From: Bacteroides sp. 43_108
GTDB lineage: Bacteria > Bacteroidota > Bacteroidia > Bacteroidales > Bacteroidaceae
Assembly: GCA_001915545.1 (NCBI GenBank)
Contig: MNQS01000123.1
Span: forward strand, 1 to 37,260
Direction of reading: 5' to 3'
Length of the DNA stretch: 37,260 nt
Below are positions 15,989-24,118 of this stretch, piece by piece. The translations under genes were made by a program, and so were the position numbers. Below the pieces are notes generated by a model, which saw nothing but the letters and a program-made list of their open reading frames with translations, ran no database searches and was not told where the DNA came from. Positions within the stretch are counted from its first letter, which is position 1; each line of letters starts with the position of its first letter.

Positions 15989-18370
15989 TTATTCACTTTT
16001 TATTACTTCACTCGGGTTGATGCGGGAAGCTTTGTTCACTTGCCAAAGCAACGTAGCCACGGAAATGACCGCTACTATCAGGAAGGCTGCCAGGAACAGC
16101 CCTACCGTCACCGGGGCCTTCACCACCAAATCGGCAGTATAATAATGGATGGCCAACCAAGCCAGCGGCACTGCCACCACAGCTGCCAGCAACAGCATCC
16201 CCACGTAACGGCGGAGTAACAGCACATACAGGTCTTTCAGCATGGCACCGTTCACTTTGCGGATGGCAATCTCCCGGTAACGCTGGCGGATATCGAACAG
16301 GGAAATGCCGAACAGCCCCAGACAAGATACGACAATGGCGATAAAGGCAAACGAAGTGTAAAGCATTGCCATCCGACGGTCTGCCGCATATATCTGTTTC
16401 ACCTGATCGGAAAACAACGTATATTCAAATTCCTCTGTGCCATATATTTCACGTTCCACTTTTTTCAAGTAATCCATCACCGCAGCCAGACGTCCCGGAC
16501 GGTATGACAACGTATACAGGTCACCGGAAGAGCCACGTCGCACCACAAATACCATCGGATGCACACCCGCACTGATATGTCCGTCATAATAATCGTCGAT
16601 AACCGCTACAATAGGATGCGCTTCCGGGTTTTGAGCCCTCACTTTGTCATCTTCATACATCAATGTAGCTCCTTGACAGGAATCATATCCCAACGCCTTC
16701 AGTGCCGCACGGTTCACCACATAATACTCTCTGTCCCAATCTTCTTCCTCTTCCATTGAGGGAAGCGTTCCCTCTACAAAACGCAGTTCATAAAGCCGGA
16801 AGAAAGAAGGATTGGCATACCACATATACAAAAAAGCCGTACGCCCGTTGTTTCCTATGAACTTCATTCCAAAATCACTGGAGGTCAGCGCAGATTGATC
16901 CGCTACCCAATACTCAATATCAGGGCAAGCTTTCATCTTGGCACCCAGTTGTTTCACTCGCTGCACACGTGCCTGTATGTCTTCCGGATTCTGATAGGAG
17001 GAATAATCCTTTGATTCGTGAGCCAGATGCGCCACCAGAATATTCTCCGTACGATACCCCGGGTCTGTATGCAGCAAAGTATCGAGCTGACGGTTAAAAT
17101 AAAATGCCAGTACCACCAATATCAAGGTAAGTACATATTGCAACAGCAACAGTCCCATCCTCGCCCGTACCGACTGCCCGGCCGTACTCACCAGACGAAT
17201 GCCGACAGAAGGCAAGATACGCGTGAAACGGAAATACGGATAAAGCGAGGCCATCAACGGCAGGAATACAAGTAACGCCAAGGACAAATACCCATCGAAA
17301 GCTGTATAGGAGAAATCAAACCCGAAACAGCGGGACACGGGCACCCGGGTCAGTTCAATGCATACCCACGCAAGCAGCACAGCCAAAGCGGAAAGCAGAA
17401 AGTTCTCGGCAAAAATCTGTGCAAAGACAGCTCCTCTTCCTGCTCCAAACACCCGGCGTATACCGTATTCGTGCGTGCGTTTGAGCATAAAAATCATGTA
17501 AAGGTTAATGAAGTTCAGCAATCCGGTAACCAGCAGCAACGCACAGATACCCATGAATATCTGCAACTGTCCCCAGTCTCCCCATACATAAATAGATGCT
17601 TTATCCCTTATTTCCAACTTGGAAAAGTAACATTCTTTCAAAGGTACGAAACGAAAGGTGTACACCCGTGTATCCGACGGATAGTGCGGATTCAGACGGC
17701 GTGGATGTTTCCCTACTTGATTAAGTTTATTCATATTTGCTCCAGGCACAAAACGATATAAATCCAGCGGCATCTTCTCCCAACTATTGGAAGAGGTATT
17801 TGCCAGAAGCATATCGAAATTCAGCCAGGTCTTGTTGACAGGAGAGCCAATCACTCCTTTCACCACATATTCTTGTCCGTTGGAATAAGTGATTGTCTTT
17901 CCGACAGGGTTGTCCGAACCAAAAACCTCCCGTGCATACGATTGGGTCAGTACTACTGAAGAAGGATCGGTCAGGTTCTTTTCTCCCTGTATCAGCGGAT
18001 AAGAGAACAATTGAAAAAACGTACTGTCCGTAGCAAGGGCGTCGCAACGGTAACGGTGTCCCTCACTGACCAGAAAATCATTCTCCAACGGAACAAAACT
18101 ACATTTCGTTTCTATCAGTTCTGGAGCAATCAGTACACTGTCATTCCGATAAGCTGCATAAGAGCCCCAATATACACCTCCAGACACACTCACTTGCACG
18201 GCATACACTTTTTCCCGGTCCACACAATGGGTATCGACCGTCAGTTCCCGATGGATGTATCGGAGCAAAATAATACAGCAGGCCAGACTGAAAGCCAGCC
18301 CCAACAGATTAATCAGGGTGTACGTCCGTGCACGAAGCAGGAAACGTAAAGCGTAGCGTAGTGTGTTCAT
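15989..18370 (-). CDS. MacB/FtsX-type ABC permease (first permease)
   Basis: A 793-residue permease with the same layout: TM near 17-38, periplasmic domain, three to four central TMs (about 275-430), second periplasmic domain, and C-terminal FtsX block (about 690-790) with RQRYREIAIRKVNGAM. It begins MNTLRYALRFLLRARTYT like its downstream paralogue and ends almost identically, but the central part is only moderately similar. Upstream is a 178-bp spacer containing the second 22-bp palindrome array, the largest gap in the operon. A separate level of control for the permeases is therefore possible. No TAnnTTTG box is evident in that spacer. Confidence 0.9.
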   Translation of the reverse strand: MNTLRYALRFLLRARTYTLINLLGLAFSLACCIILLRYIHRELTVDTHCVDREKVYAVQVSVSGGVYWGSYAAYRNDSVLIAPELIETKCSFVPLENDFLVSEGHRYRCDALATDSTFFQLFSYPLIQGEKNLTDPSSVVLTQSYAREVFGSDNPVGKTITYSNGQEYVVKGVIGSPVNKTWLNFDMLLANTSSNSWEKMPLDLYRFVPGANMNKLNQVGKHPRRLNPHYPSDTRVYTFRFVPLKECYFSKLEIRDKASIYVWGDWGQLQIFMGICALLLVTGLLNFINLYMIFMLKRTHEYGIRRVFGAGRGAVFAQIFAENFLLSALAVLLAWVCIELTRVPVSRCFGFDFSYTAFDGYLSLALLVFLPLMASLYPYFRFTRILPSVGIRLVSTAGQSVRARMGLLLLQYVLTLILVVLAFYFNRQLDTLLHTDPGYRTENILVAHLAHESKDYSSYQNPEDIQARVQRVKQLGAKMKACPDIEYWVADQSALTSSDFGMKFIGNNGRTAFLYMWYANPSFFRLYELRFVEGTLPSMEEEEDWDREYYVVNRAALKALGYDSCQGATLMYEDDKVRAQNPEAHPIVAVIDDYYDGHISAGVHPMVFVVRRGSSGDLYTLSYRPGRLAAVMDYLKKVEREIYGTEEFEYTLFSDQVKQIYAADRRMAMLYTSFAFIAIVVSCLGLFGISLFDIRQRYREIAIRKVNGAMLKDLYVLLLRRYVGMLLLAAVVAVPLAWLAIHYYTADLVVKAPVTVGLFLAAFLIVAVISVATLLWQVNKASRINPSEVIKSE

Positions 18371-18435
18371 ATAAATTTGTTTTTCTTTTCCACTAATTAT
18401 ATAACTCTCTGTAATTCTTAATTTTAACCATTCTC

Positions 18436-18523
18436 AGTACTTCCTTTGCAGTACTCCAGTACTTCCCTGAAAGTACTACAGTACTTCTTAGGCAGTACTC
18501 CGGTACTTTCGGGGAAGTACTGG
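18436..18523. repeat. array of four exact 22-bp units with paired AGTACT palindromes
   Basis: Eight copies of the self-complementary hexamer AGTACT (one as GGTACT) start at 18436, 18450, 18458, 18472, 18480, 18494, 18502 and 18516. Steps alternate strictly 14, 8, 14, 8, giving a 22-bp period. Closest pairs form 14-bp palindromes AGTACT-NN-AGTACT (for example AGTACTCCAGTACT), separated by 8-bp variable spacers. The array lies between the HlyD-like and first permease genes. It could be a protein-binding array or fold as hairpins in the operon mRNA. Confidence 0.88.
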
Positions 18524-18548
18524 AATCAGGTGAAAGCATCCGGTTCAT

Positions 18549-19799
18549 TCACTTAAACACCAGCTCTTCAGCGTCGCCAAAGTTATCATATCCTGTGGTA
18601 ATCACCCAATCGCCGGGCTGCAAACCTTCGGTTATTTCGTATTGCAGGGGGTTCTGACGCCCGATGACCACCGGAACCCTTCTCGCCCGGGTCTTGTCGG
18701 CATTGAGTTTGTAAATCCATTGCCCGCCGGTCTGCGAATAGAAATTACCGCGCGGAATTACCAAGGCTTGTTCCGGTTGCCCTAACTCAATCTGTACCCG
18801 GAAGCTTTTTCCCAGACGGACGTTTTCGGGCATTTCTCCCGTAAAGACTAAGTCCACATCAAAGGTGCGGTCTTTCACCTCCGGCACCACCTTGCTGACT
18901 TTCAAGGCATAGCGTTTTCCCTGATAAGTTACGGATGCCGGCAGACCTACCGTCACCCGGTCTACGTAGTATTCGCTCAGGGAAGCATGCACCTTGAACT
19001 GCGACATCACTTTCACTTCCGCCAGGTTCTCTCCGGCTGCCACCTGCTGGCCTAATGTGACCTTCACAAAACTGAGCTGCCCATCGGTCGGTGCACGTAC
19101 CACCAGCTCTTCCATCCGCAGCAAAGAACGCTCCAGCTTCTTCTGTTCCCGTTCCCGGTCGTTTCGCAACAGCTCTCTGCGAATGACCGTCATGGCTGAA
19201 TCGCTTTGCAGACTCTGCATCTTCAGCTGGGTAGAGGCCGTTTTATAGCGGTACTCATCTTCCGATACTTCCAGCTGCGCCTTGCTGCGGATGCCCATGC
19301 GGTATTCTTCCTGCTCCAGTGCAAAGCTTTTCCGTATCTTGTTCAACTCGTAAGCAGCCTCCAATGTCTGTTGTTTCAGAGTCAGACTTTTCTGTTCCAT
19401 CTCAAGGGCCTTCTCCTGATAAGAGATGCGTTGCTTCTCCCATTCATCCCGCTGGTCGTCTATCTCGCGCAACAGGTCCGGATTGGTCAGCAGCAAGATG
19501 GTATCTCCCTGCTGTAAAAGGCTTCCTTCCTCGGCTACGATGCGGGCTACATTACCCGACTCGCGGGCATTGACCATCAAAGTCAGAATGGGATGCACCA
19601 CTCCTTCCACATCCACGTATTCACGGAAAGGGGCCTGCTTCACCTCGGCCAGTTGCACAGAGTCCGCATCAATGCGTAAACGCTGGGGGCCGGAAGCCAG
19701 TACAATCACATAAATCAGTCCGGCCAGCAAGAGTACGCCGCCCGCCAGATAAAGACGATAGCGAACGTACCAGGGTTTCTTTTTCAATTGTATATCCAT
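18549..19799 (-). CDS. HlyD-family periplasmic adaptor of the ABC exporter
   Basis: A 416-residue membrane-fusion protein. A TM anchor lies at about residues 15-36 (YLAGGVLLLAGLIYVIVLA). It is followed by the first lipoyl half (VNARESGNVARIVAEEGSLL), a long coiled-coil hairpin (about 105-215, rich in Glu, Gln, Lys and Leu), the second lipoyl half (LVVRAPTDGQLSFVKVTLGQ) and a beta-barrel domain. It would bridge the inner-membrane permease(s) and the TolC-like channel. It starts 12 bp after the TolC-like gene's stop. The internal order (OMP, adaptor, permeases, ATPase) supports a complete tripartite exporter. Confidence 0.92.
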   Translation of the reverse strand: MDIQLKKKPWYVRYRLYLAGGVLLLAGLIYVIVLASGPQRLRIDADSVQLAEVKQAPFREYVDVEGVVHPILTLMVNARESGNVARIVAEEGSLLQQGDTILLLTNPDLLREIDDQRDEWEKQRISYQEKALEMEQKSLTLKQQTLEAAYELNKIRKSFALEQEEYRMGIRSKAQLEVSEDEYRYKTASTQLKMQSLQSDSAMTVIRRELLRNDREREQKKLERSLLRMEELVVRAPTDGQLSFVKVTLGQQVAAGENLAEVKVMSQFKVHASLSEYYVDRVTVGLPASVTYQGKRYALKVSKVVPEVKDRTFDVDLVFTGEMPENVRLGKSFRVQIELGQPEQALVIPRGNFYSQTGGQWIYKLNADKTRARRVPVVIGRQNPLQYEITEGLQPGDWVITTGYDNFGDAEELVFK

Positions 19800-19811
19800 A
19801 ATCGGTTTGTG

Positions 19812-21281
19812 TTATATTTCAGGTAAAGTTTCAGTCAGCGGACAGTTCCGGTAAAAATCATATTGCGTCAGGCTGCGGAGTCCGTAATACAGCATCCAGT
19901 AGGTTTTCAGGGCCTCAATATAATTGCGCCGGGAGGTATCTTTCTCCGTGGTGGCCGCATTCAAATCGAGCACCGACGATTTGCCCATCAGGTAAAGTCG
20001 GAGTGCCACTTCATACCGTCGGCGGGCTGTTTCGTCGGTACGGAAGGCTACTTCCACCTGCCGTGCCTGAAGATTAAACTGCCGTACCATCTGCCGCACG
20101 TTCAGTTCAAAATCATTCATGCCCTGTTCTACCTGGGTATTGACCAGCTCGATGTTCGATTTGGCCACACGCACCTTTCCCTTGCCTCTCCCCCAGTCCA
20201 GTATCGGAATCACTACGGACAGGCTCACGTATTGCTGGTCAAGCGGGTCACGATAGGAATCCCGAAGACGGGCAGCGGTCTGCGAAAGTCCGAACTGGAG
20301 GTACAAATCCGCCTTTAGTCCCCGACTGGCACGAGCGGAGGCCAACTGGCTACGACTCTCCAACTGCATCCGTCGGTAGGTTTCGATTTCCGGACTGTGA
20401 AAATGGGCCTGTTCCAGTGCCTTGTCCAAAGGCACTTCAAAATCCGGCACACTGTCATGCGGAACCACCTCTATCTCTTCTTCCTCCCGGATACCTAAGA
20501 AAGAACGGAAGGTAAGCATGGCATCTTCCACACTGATACGGGCTTTCATCAGGTTGGTTTCCTCGGTCAGCTTGTTCACTTCCAGCTGCAACATCTCATT
20601 TTCCGTAATGCTGCCGATGCGATACCGTCCGCGAGCATAGCGATATAAGGTGTCGGCGGAAGCATAGTTGGCTCGGGCAATCTCCAAGTCGGACTGGGCA
20701 GATGCCAGTGCAAAAAACAACTCGCATGTTTTCGAAGCAATCAGCTCCAGCGTCTCACTATATGTTTTCTTAGCCTCCTGAAAACGGACGGGCTCAATGC
20801 GGCGGTTCCACTTCAAGGAGTTATAGCCAAAAAGCGACTGACGGTAACCTACCGTGAAAGGCTGGGTGTTATAAGCCGTGCTTTTCTCGCCCAGTTCATC
20901 CATACGCTGGGCAGCCGTCTGCATGAACAAGTTACCTCCCGTGAACCAGACGTTCTGGCTGACGGAAAGCGTCAGGTCGGTAGCCAGCTGGTTCTGGCGG
21001 AGAAACAGTTCCGTACCGTCGGGCTGGGTTACCTTATTAATCTGTCGGTTCAGATAAGGCGATGCAGACAAACTTACCTCAGGCAGGTAGTCTGCCCGAA
21101 ACGAACGGTAACTCCAGTAAGCTGCCCGGTAGGTATGCCGGGCAGCTTCTGCCTCTGGAGAGCTGGCCTGCGCCAACTGAATAGCCTCTTGCAGTGTCAG
21201 CTTCTCTCCCCACACAACTTGCCCGCAGAAAAGCAGGCAACTCATAAGCCACAGTATCTTGTTTTCCATCTTCATACGCAT
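19812..21281 (-). CDS. TolC-family outer-membrane efflux protein
   Basis: Outer-membrane channel of the exporter; 489 residues from the preferred start, normal for TolC proteins. The signal peptide is visible (KMENKILWLMSCLLFCGQVVWG, cleaved near GEKLTL) and leads into the LTLQEAIQLAQ motif that opens TolC domains. Two coiled-coil repeats follow. The frame is open with an ATG at 21317, but that ATG lies on a sigma54 -24-like element (TGGCAC). The predicted transcript begins near 21290, so translation should start at the ATG at 21281 (or 21275 or 21269). It is the first gene of the six-gene operon and divergent from the NtrC-type regulator. Confidence 0.88.
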   Translation of the reverse strand: MRMKMENKILWLMSCLLFCGQVVWGEKLTLQEAIQLAQASSPEAEAARHTYRAAYWSYRSFRADYLPEVSLSASPYLNRQINKVTQPDGTELFLRQNQLATDLTLSVSQNVWFTGGNLFMQTAAQRMDELGEKSTAYNTQPFTVGYRQSLFGYNSLKWNRRIEPVRFQEAKKTYSETLELIASKTCELFFALASAQSDLEIARANYASADTLYRYARGRYRIGSITENEMLQLEVNKLTEETNLMKARISVEDAMLTFRSFLGIREEEEIEVVPHDSVPDFEVPLDKALEQAHFHSPEIETYRRMQLESRSQLASARASRGLKADLYLQFGLSQTAARLRDSYRDPLDQQYVSLSVVIPILDWGRGKGKVRVAKSNIELVNTQVEQGMNDFELNVRQMVRQFNLQARQVEVAFRTDETARRRYEVALRLYLMGKSSVLDLNAATTEKDTSRRNYIEALKTYWMLYYGLRSLTQYDFYRNCPLTETLPEI

Positions 21282-21300
21282 AGTTATCTGCTTTTTTATA

Positions 21301-21316
21301 TCCAAAAGCTGTGCCA
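21301..21316 (-). promoter_or_regulatory. sigma54 (-24/-12) promoter candidate for the export operon
   Basis: The minus strand reads TGGCACAGCTTTTGGA. Against the sigma54 consensus TGGCACG-N4-TTGCA the -24 element TGGCAC is perfect, spacing is exact, and the -12 element has one mismatch (TTGG for TTGC). The predicted transcription start is about 21290, nine bases before the ATG at 21281. A divergently encoded NtrC-type activator with paired upstream inverted repeats supports it. It also explains why the ATG at 21317 should not be the start. Confidence 0.65.
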
Positions 21317-21371
21317 TTCGGATAACGCACTGATTATGTAGAAGATAGAAAAATCAAGCAAATTCACACCG

Positions 21372-21408
21372 TGTGCGAATCCGCACAAAAAGCGTGCGAA
21401 AATGCACA
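21372..21408. promoter_or_regulatory. paired inverted repeats, probable enhancer/operator for the NtrC-type regulator
   Basis: TGTGCGAATCCGCACA (21372-21387) is a perfect 6+4+6 inverted repeat. CGTGCGAAAATGCACA (21393-21408) is the same element with two arm mismatches. Their centres are 21 bp apart, two helical turns. They sit about 90 and 111 bp upstream of the predicted sigma54 start at 21290, a normal enhancer distance. They are also just upstream of the regulator's own -7 box, so autoregulation is plausible. A partial third copy (CACATGC) follows at 21414. Confidence 0.7.
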
Positions 21409-21430
21409 TACAGCACATGCAAAAAAACAT

Positions 21431-21438
21431 TATCTTTG
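21431..21438 (+). promoter_or_regulatory. -7 box for the regulator/kinase genes
   Basis: TATCTTTG matches TAnnTTTG, 21 bp before the ATG at 21460. No clear TTTG lies 19-20 bp upstream; that position is occupied by the inverted-repeat region, consistent with a regulated promoter. Confidence 0.55.
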
Positions 21439-21459
21439 CGAAAGACACCCTGATATTGT

Positions 21460-22830
21460 ATGGAAGAAAAAGGAAAAATACTCATCATTGACGATAACGA
21501 AGACGTGCTCTTCGCCTTGAACCTGCTGTTAGAGCCTTATATGGAGCAGATTCGAGTAACCACACAGCCTACACGGATTGAACATTTCATGACCACCTTC
21601 CATCCCGACGTGATTCTGCTCGACATGAATTTCCAGCGGGATGCCATCAGTGGGCAGGAAGGATTTGACTACCTGAAGCAGATTCTCCGTATCGACCCGC
21701 AAGCGGTAGTGGTGTTCATGACGGCCTACGCGGATACGGGAAAAGCGGTGCAGGCCATTAAAGCCGGGGCAACTGATTTTATTTCCAAACCATGGGAGAA
21801 GGAAAAGCTGTTGGCTACATTGTCGGCAGCCGTCAAACTCAGCCGCTCACGCCAGGAAGTAGGACGGTTGCAGAATGAGGTACAGGCTCTTAAGGGAGAT
21901 GAGCGCATTCCGGAACTGATTGGCAACTCCCCCGCCATGCAGAAGGTAAAAGAAACCATTTACAAGCTTTCCGATACGGATGCCAACTTGCTCATACTGG
22001 GAGAAAACGGTACCGGGAAGGACCTGGCCGCACGCATGCTGCGCTTCTTCTCTCCCCGTCGGGAGCAGGTCTTTATTCCCATCGACTTGGGAAGTATTCC
22101 GGAACAGTTGTTCGAAAGTGAGCTCTTCGGGTACGAAAAAGGTGCTTTCACGGATGCCCGAAAAGCCAAGCCGGGCAGAATGGAAACAGCTTCAGGGGGT
22201 ACGTTGTTTCTGGATGAGATTGGTAACCTGTCCCTGCCCATGCAGGCCAAGTTGCTGACGGCCATCGAAAAGCAGTGCATCACCCGACTGGGGGCAGTCA
22301 ATCCGATACACATCGATGTCCGGCTGATTTGTGCCACCAATGCCAACCTGCATCAGTTAGTGGCAGAAGGAAAATTCCGTCAGGATTTGTTGTACCGCAT
22401 CAATACCGTGGAACTTCACATCCCTCCTTTACGGGAACGTGGAGAGGATATTCTGCTGTTAGCTACACATTTTCTGAATCAGTACAACCGGAAATACCGC
22501 AAGGAAATCAAGGGACTGACGCGTGAAGCCAAAAACAAGCTGCTGAAATACGAATGGCCGGGCAATGTGCGTGAATTGCAGCACACCGTAGAGCGGGCTG
22601 TCATCCTGAGCGAAAACGGACTCTTGAAACCGGATGACTTCTTGTTTCCACAAGGGAATGCCGCCGCTCATCAGCCTGCACTGACGGAGGAACTCAACTT
22701 AGAGAAACTGGAAAAGAATGCCATCGAACGGGCCTTGAAAGTGAGCGCAGGAAACATGAGCAAGGCCGCCGAACTATTAGGAATTACACGTTTTGCACTT
22801 TATCGGAAACTGGAAAAATGGGGCTTATGA
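21460..22830 (+). CDS. NtrC-family sigma54-dependent response regulator
   Basis: A 456-residue three-domain activator. The receiver domain (1-125) has acidic D11/D12, the phospho-acceptor D55 (VILLDMNF) and K110. The AAA+ domain (about 150-385) has Walker A GENGTGKD (181-188), the sigma54-contact loop as GAFTDA (228-233; the usual form is GAFTGA), Walker B LFLDEI (249-254) and the WPGNVREL motif. The Fis-type HTH is at the C-terminus (NMSKAAELLGITRFALYRKL). It should activate sigma54 promoters after phosphorylation by the kinase encoded immediately downstream. It is divergent from the export operon and probably binds the inverted repeats in the shared spacer. Confidence 0.93.
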   Translation: MEEKGKILIIDDNEDVLFALNLLLEPYMEQIRVTTQPTRIEHFMTTFHPDVILLDMNFQRDAISGQEGFDYLKQILRIDPQAVVVFMTAYADTGKAVQAIKAGATDFISKPWEKEKLLATLSAAVKLSRSRQEVGRLQNEVQALKGDERIPELIGNSPAMQKVKETIYKLSDTDANLLILGENGTGKDLAARMLRFFSPRREQVFIPIDLGSIPEQLFESELFGYEKGAFTDARKAKPGRMETASGGTLFLDEIGNLSLPMQAKLLTAIEKQCITRLGAVNPIHIDVRLICATNANLHQLVAEGKFRQDLLYRINTVELHIPPLRERGEDILLLATHFLNQYNRKYRKEIKGLTREAKNKLLKYEWPGNVRELQHTVERAVILSENGLLKPDDFLFPQGNAAAHQPALTEELNLEKLEKNAIERALKVSAGNMSKAAELLGITRFALYRKLEKWGL

Positions 22831-24101
22831 AAACGTATGGATACTACCTGATATTGCACATCTTGGGACTGACGGGTCTGATTGCCGCAGGTGTTTTAGC
22901 CATGCTGCATGGACTGTGGTTCTGTACCATCATTTGCGGACTATTGCTCATTGGCATCTGTTACAGCCTGTACCGCATACAAATCCGGCAGACTGAAACC
23001 ATGTACAGGCTCGTGGAATGCATGAAACAGAATGACCTGGGACAGCGGGTTTGCGCACCTTTCGCCGACCCGCAGATGCAGAAGTTAGCTGAGGACCTTT
23101 CACAGGCCCTGAAGAACCTGCGCACCCGTATAGTAGATGAGGAGGTGAAGCATCAATACTATGAAATGCTGCTGAACAAGGTAGATACGGCCGTACTCGT
23201 CACCGACCGAAGCAACCGGATGGAATGGATGAACAAGGCAGCCCGCGAACTATTGGGACACTGCCCCCATCTACCCGAAGAAATCAGCACGGCCATTCAG
23301 GAAAACCAGCAGGTAGCGCACCTGCAAAAAGGAAACGCCACTTTCGACCTCTCCCTGTCCGTCACTCACATCCAGCTGCAAGGACGAACCTGCCGGCTGA
23401 TTAGCTTGAAAAACATCCACGGCGCATTGGAGTACAAAGAAATGGAAGCCTGGCAAAAGCTGATACGGGTACTGACGCATGAAATCATGAATTCTATCAC
23501 CCCGATTATTTCCCTGGCAGATACATTGAATGAACGAAGCCAGGAGCATCCTGACGATGCACGTACGCATACCTACATACAGCAAGGGCTACAGGTCATC
23601 TACCGCCGGGGGAAAGGCTTGCTGGAGTTCGTAGAAAATTACCGGAAACTGACCCGTATCTCGGCCCCGATGAAAACGGAAATCCCACTGGAACAGTTCC
23701 TTTCCGACCTGCAACGACTTTACCCGGAACTGGAAGTGCAGTATAAATGCCCGTCTTCCCAGCTCACCTGGTATGCCGACCGCACACAGGTGGAGCAGGT
23801 ATTTATTAACCTGCTGAAGAATGCCCGTGAAGCATGTGCCCATCGCTCCCATCCGGACATCCGCATCCAGGTAGAAGCCCATGCCCAGGAACTCATTTTC
23901 GAAATCAGCGACAACGGAGAAGGTATGCTGCCGGAAGTGACGGAACGTATCTTCGTGCCTTTCTTCACCACTAAGAACAACGGTTCCGGTATCGGCCTTA
24001 CCCTCTGTAAACAGATTATCAGCCTGCACGGCGGACAAATCAGCGTACAAAGCACAGCGGGGAAAGGAAGCTGTTTCCGCCTCTCTTTCCCCGCCGTATA
24101 A
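22827..24101 (+). CDS. sensor histidine kinase (NtrB-like partner)
   Basis: A 424-residue kinase. The start at 22827 is preferred over 22818 because its ATG overlaps the regulator's TGA as ATGA, a translational-coupling arrangement. Two TM segments (about 5-25 and 30-50) are separated by only a few residues, so there is almost no periplasmic sensor; sensing is likely within the membrane or cytoplasm. A PAS-like region follows (about 112-200, KVDTAVLVTDRSNRMEWMNKAA). The H-box is LTHEIMNSITPI (H218), the N-box NLLKNAREAC (N332), the G1 box DNGEGM (362-367), then FVPFFTTK and GSGIGL. All catalytic boxes are intact. It pairs with the NtrC-type regulator to control the ABC exporter. Confidence 0.92.
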   Translation: MKTYGYYLILHILGLTGLIAAGVLAMLHGLWFCTIICGLLLIGICYSLYRIQIRQTETMYRLVECMKQNDLGQRVCAPFADPQMQKLAEDLSQALKNLRTRIVDEEVKHQYYEMLLNKVDTAVLVTDRSNRMEWMNKAARELLGHCPHLPEEISTAIQENQQVAHLQKGNATFDLSLSVTHIQLQGRTCRLISLKNIHGALEYKEMEAWQKLIRVLTHEIMNSITPIISLADTLNERSQEHPDDARTHTYIQQGLQVIYRRGKGLLEFVENYRKLTRISAPMKTEIPLEQFLSDLQRLYPELEVQYKCPSSQLTWYADRTQVEQVFINLLKNAREACAHRSHPDIRIQVEAHAQELIFEISDNGEGMLPEVTERIFVPFFTTKNNGSGIGLTLCKQIISLHGGQISVQSTAGKGSCFRLSFPAV

Positions 24102-24118
24102 GTATATAGTTCAATTAC

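Noticed and set aside
21282..21317. Upstream ATG (21317) as the start of the TolC-like protein.
   Set aside because: It would put a hydrophilic extension before an otherwise normal signal peptide and lies on the predicted -24 promoter element.
21361..21377. A second sigma54-like element on the minus strand (GG...TTTGC).
   Set aside because: The GG and GC are separated by 9 rather than 10 bases, and the element overlaps the enhancer-like palindromes; the element at 21301-21316 is better.
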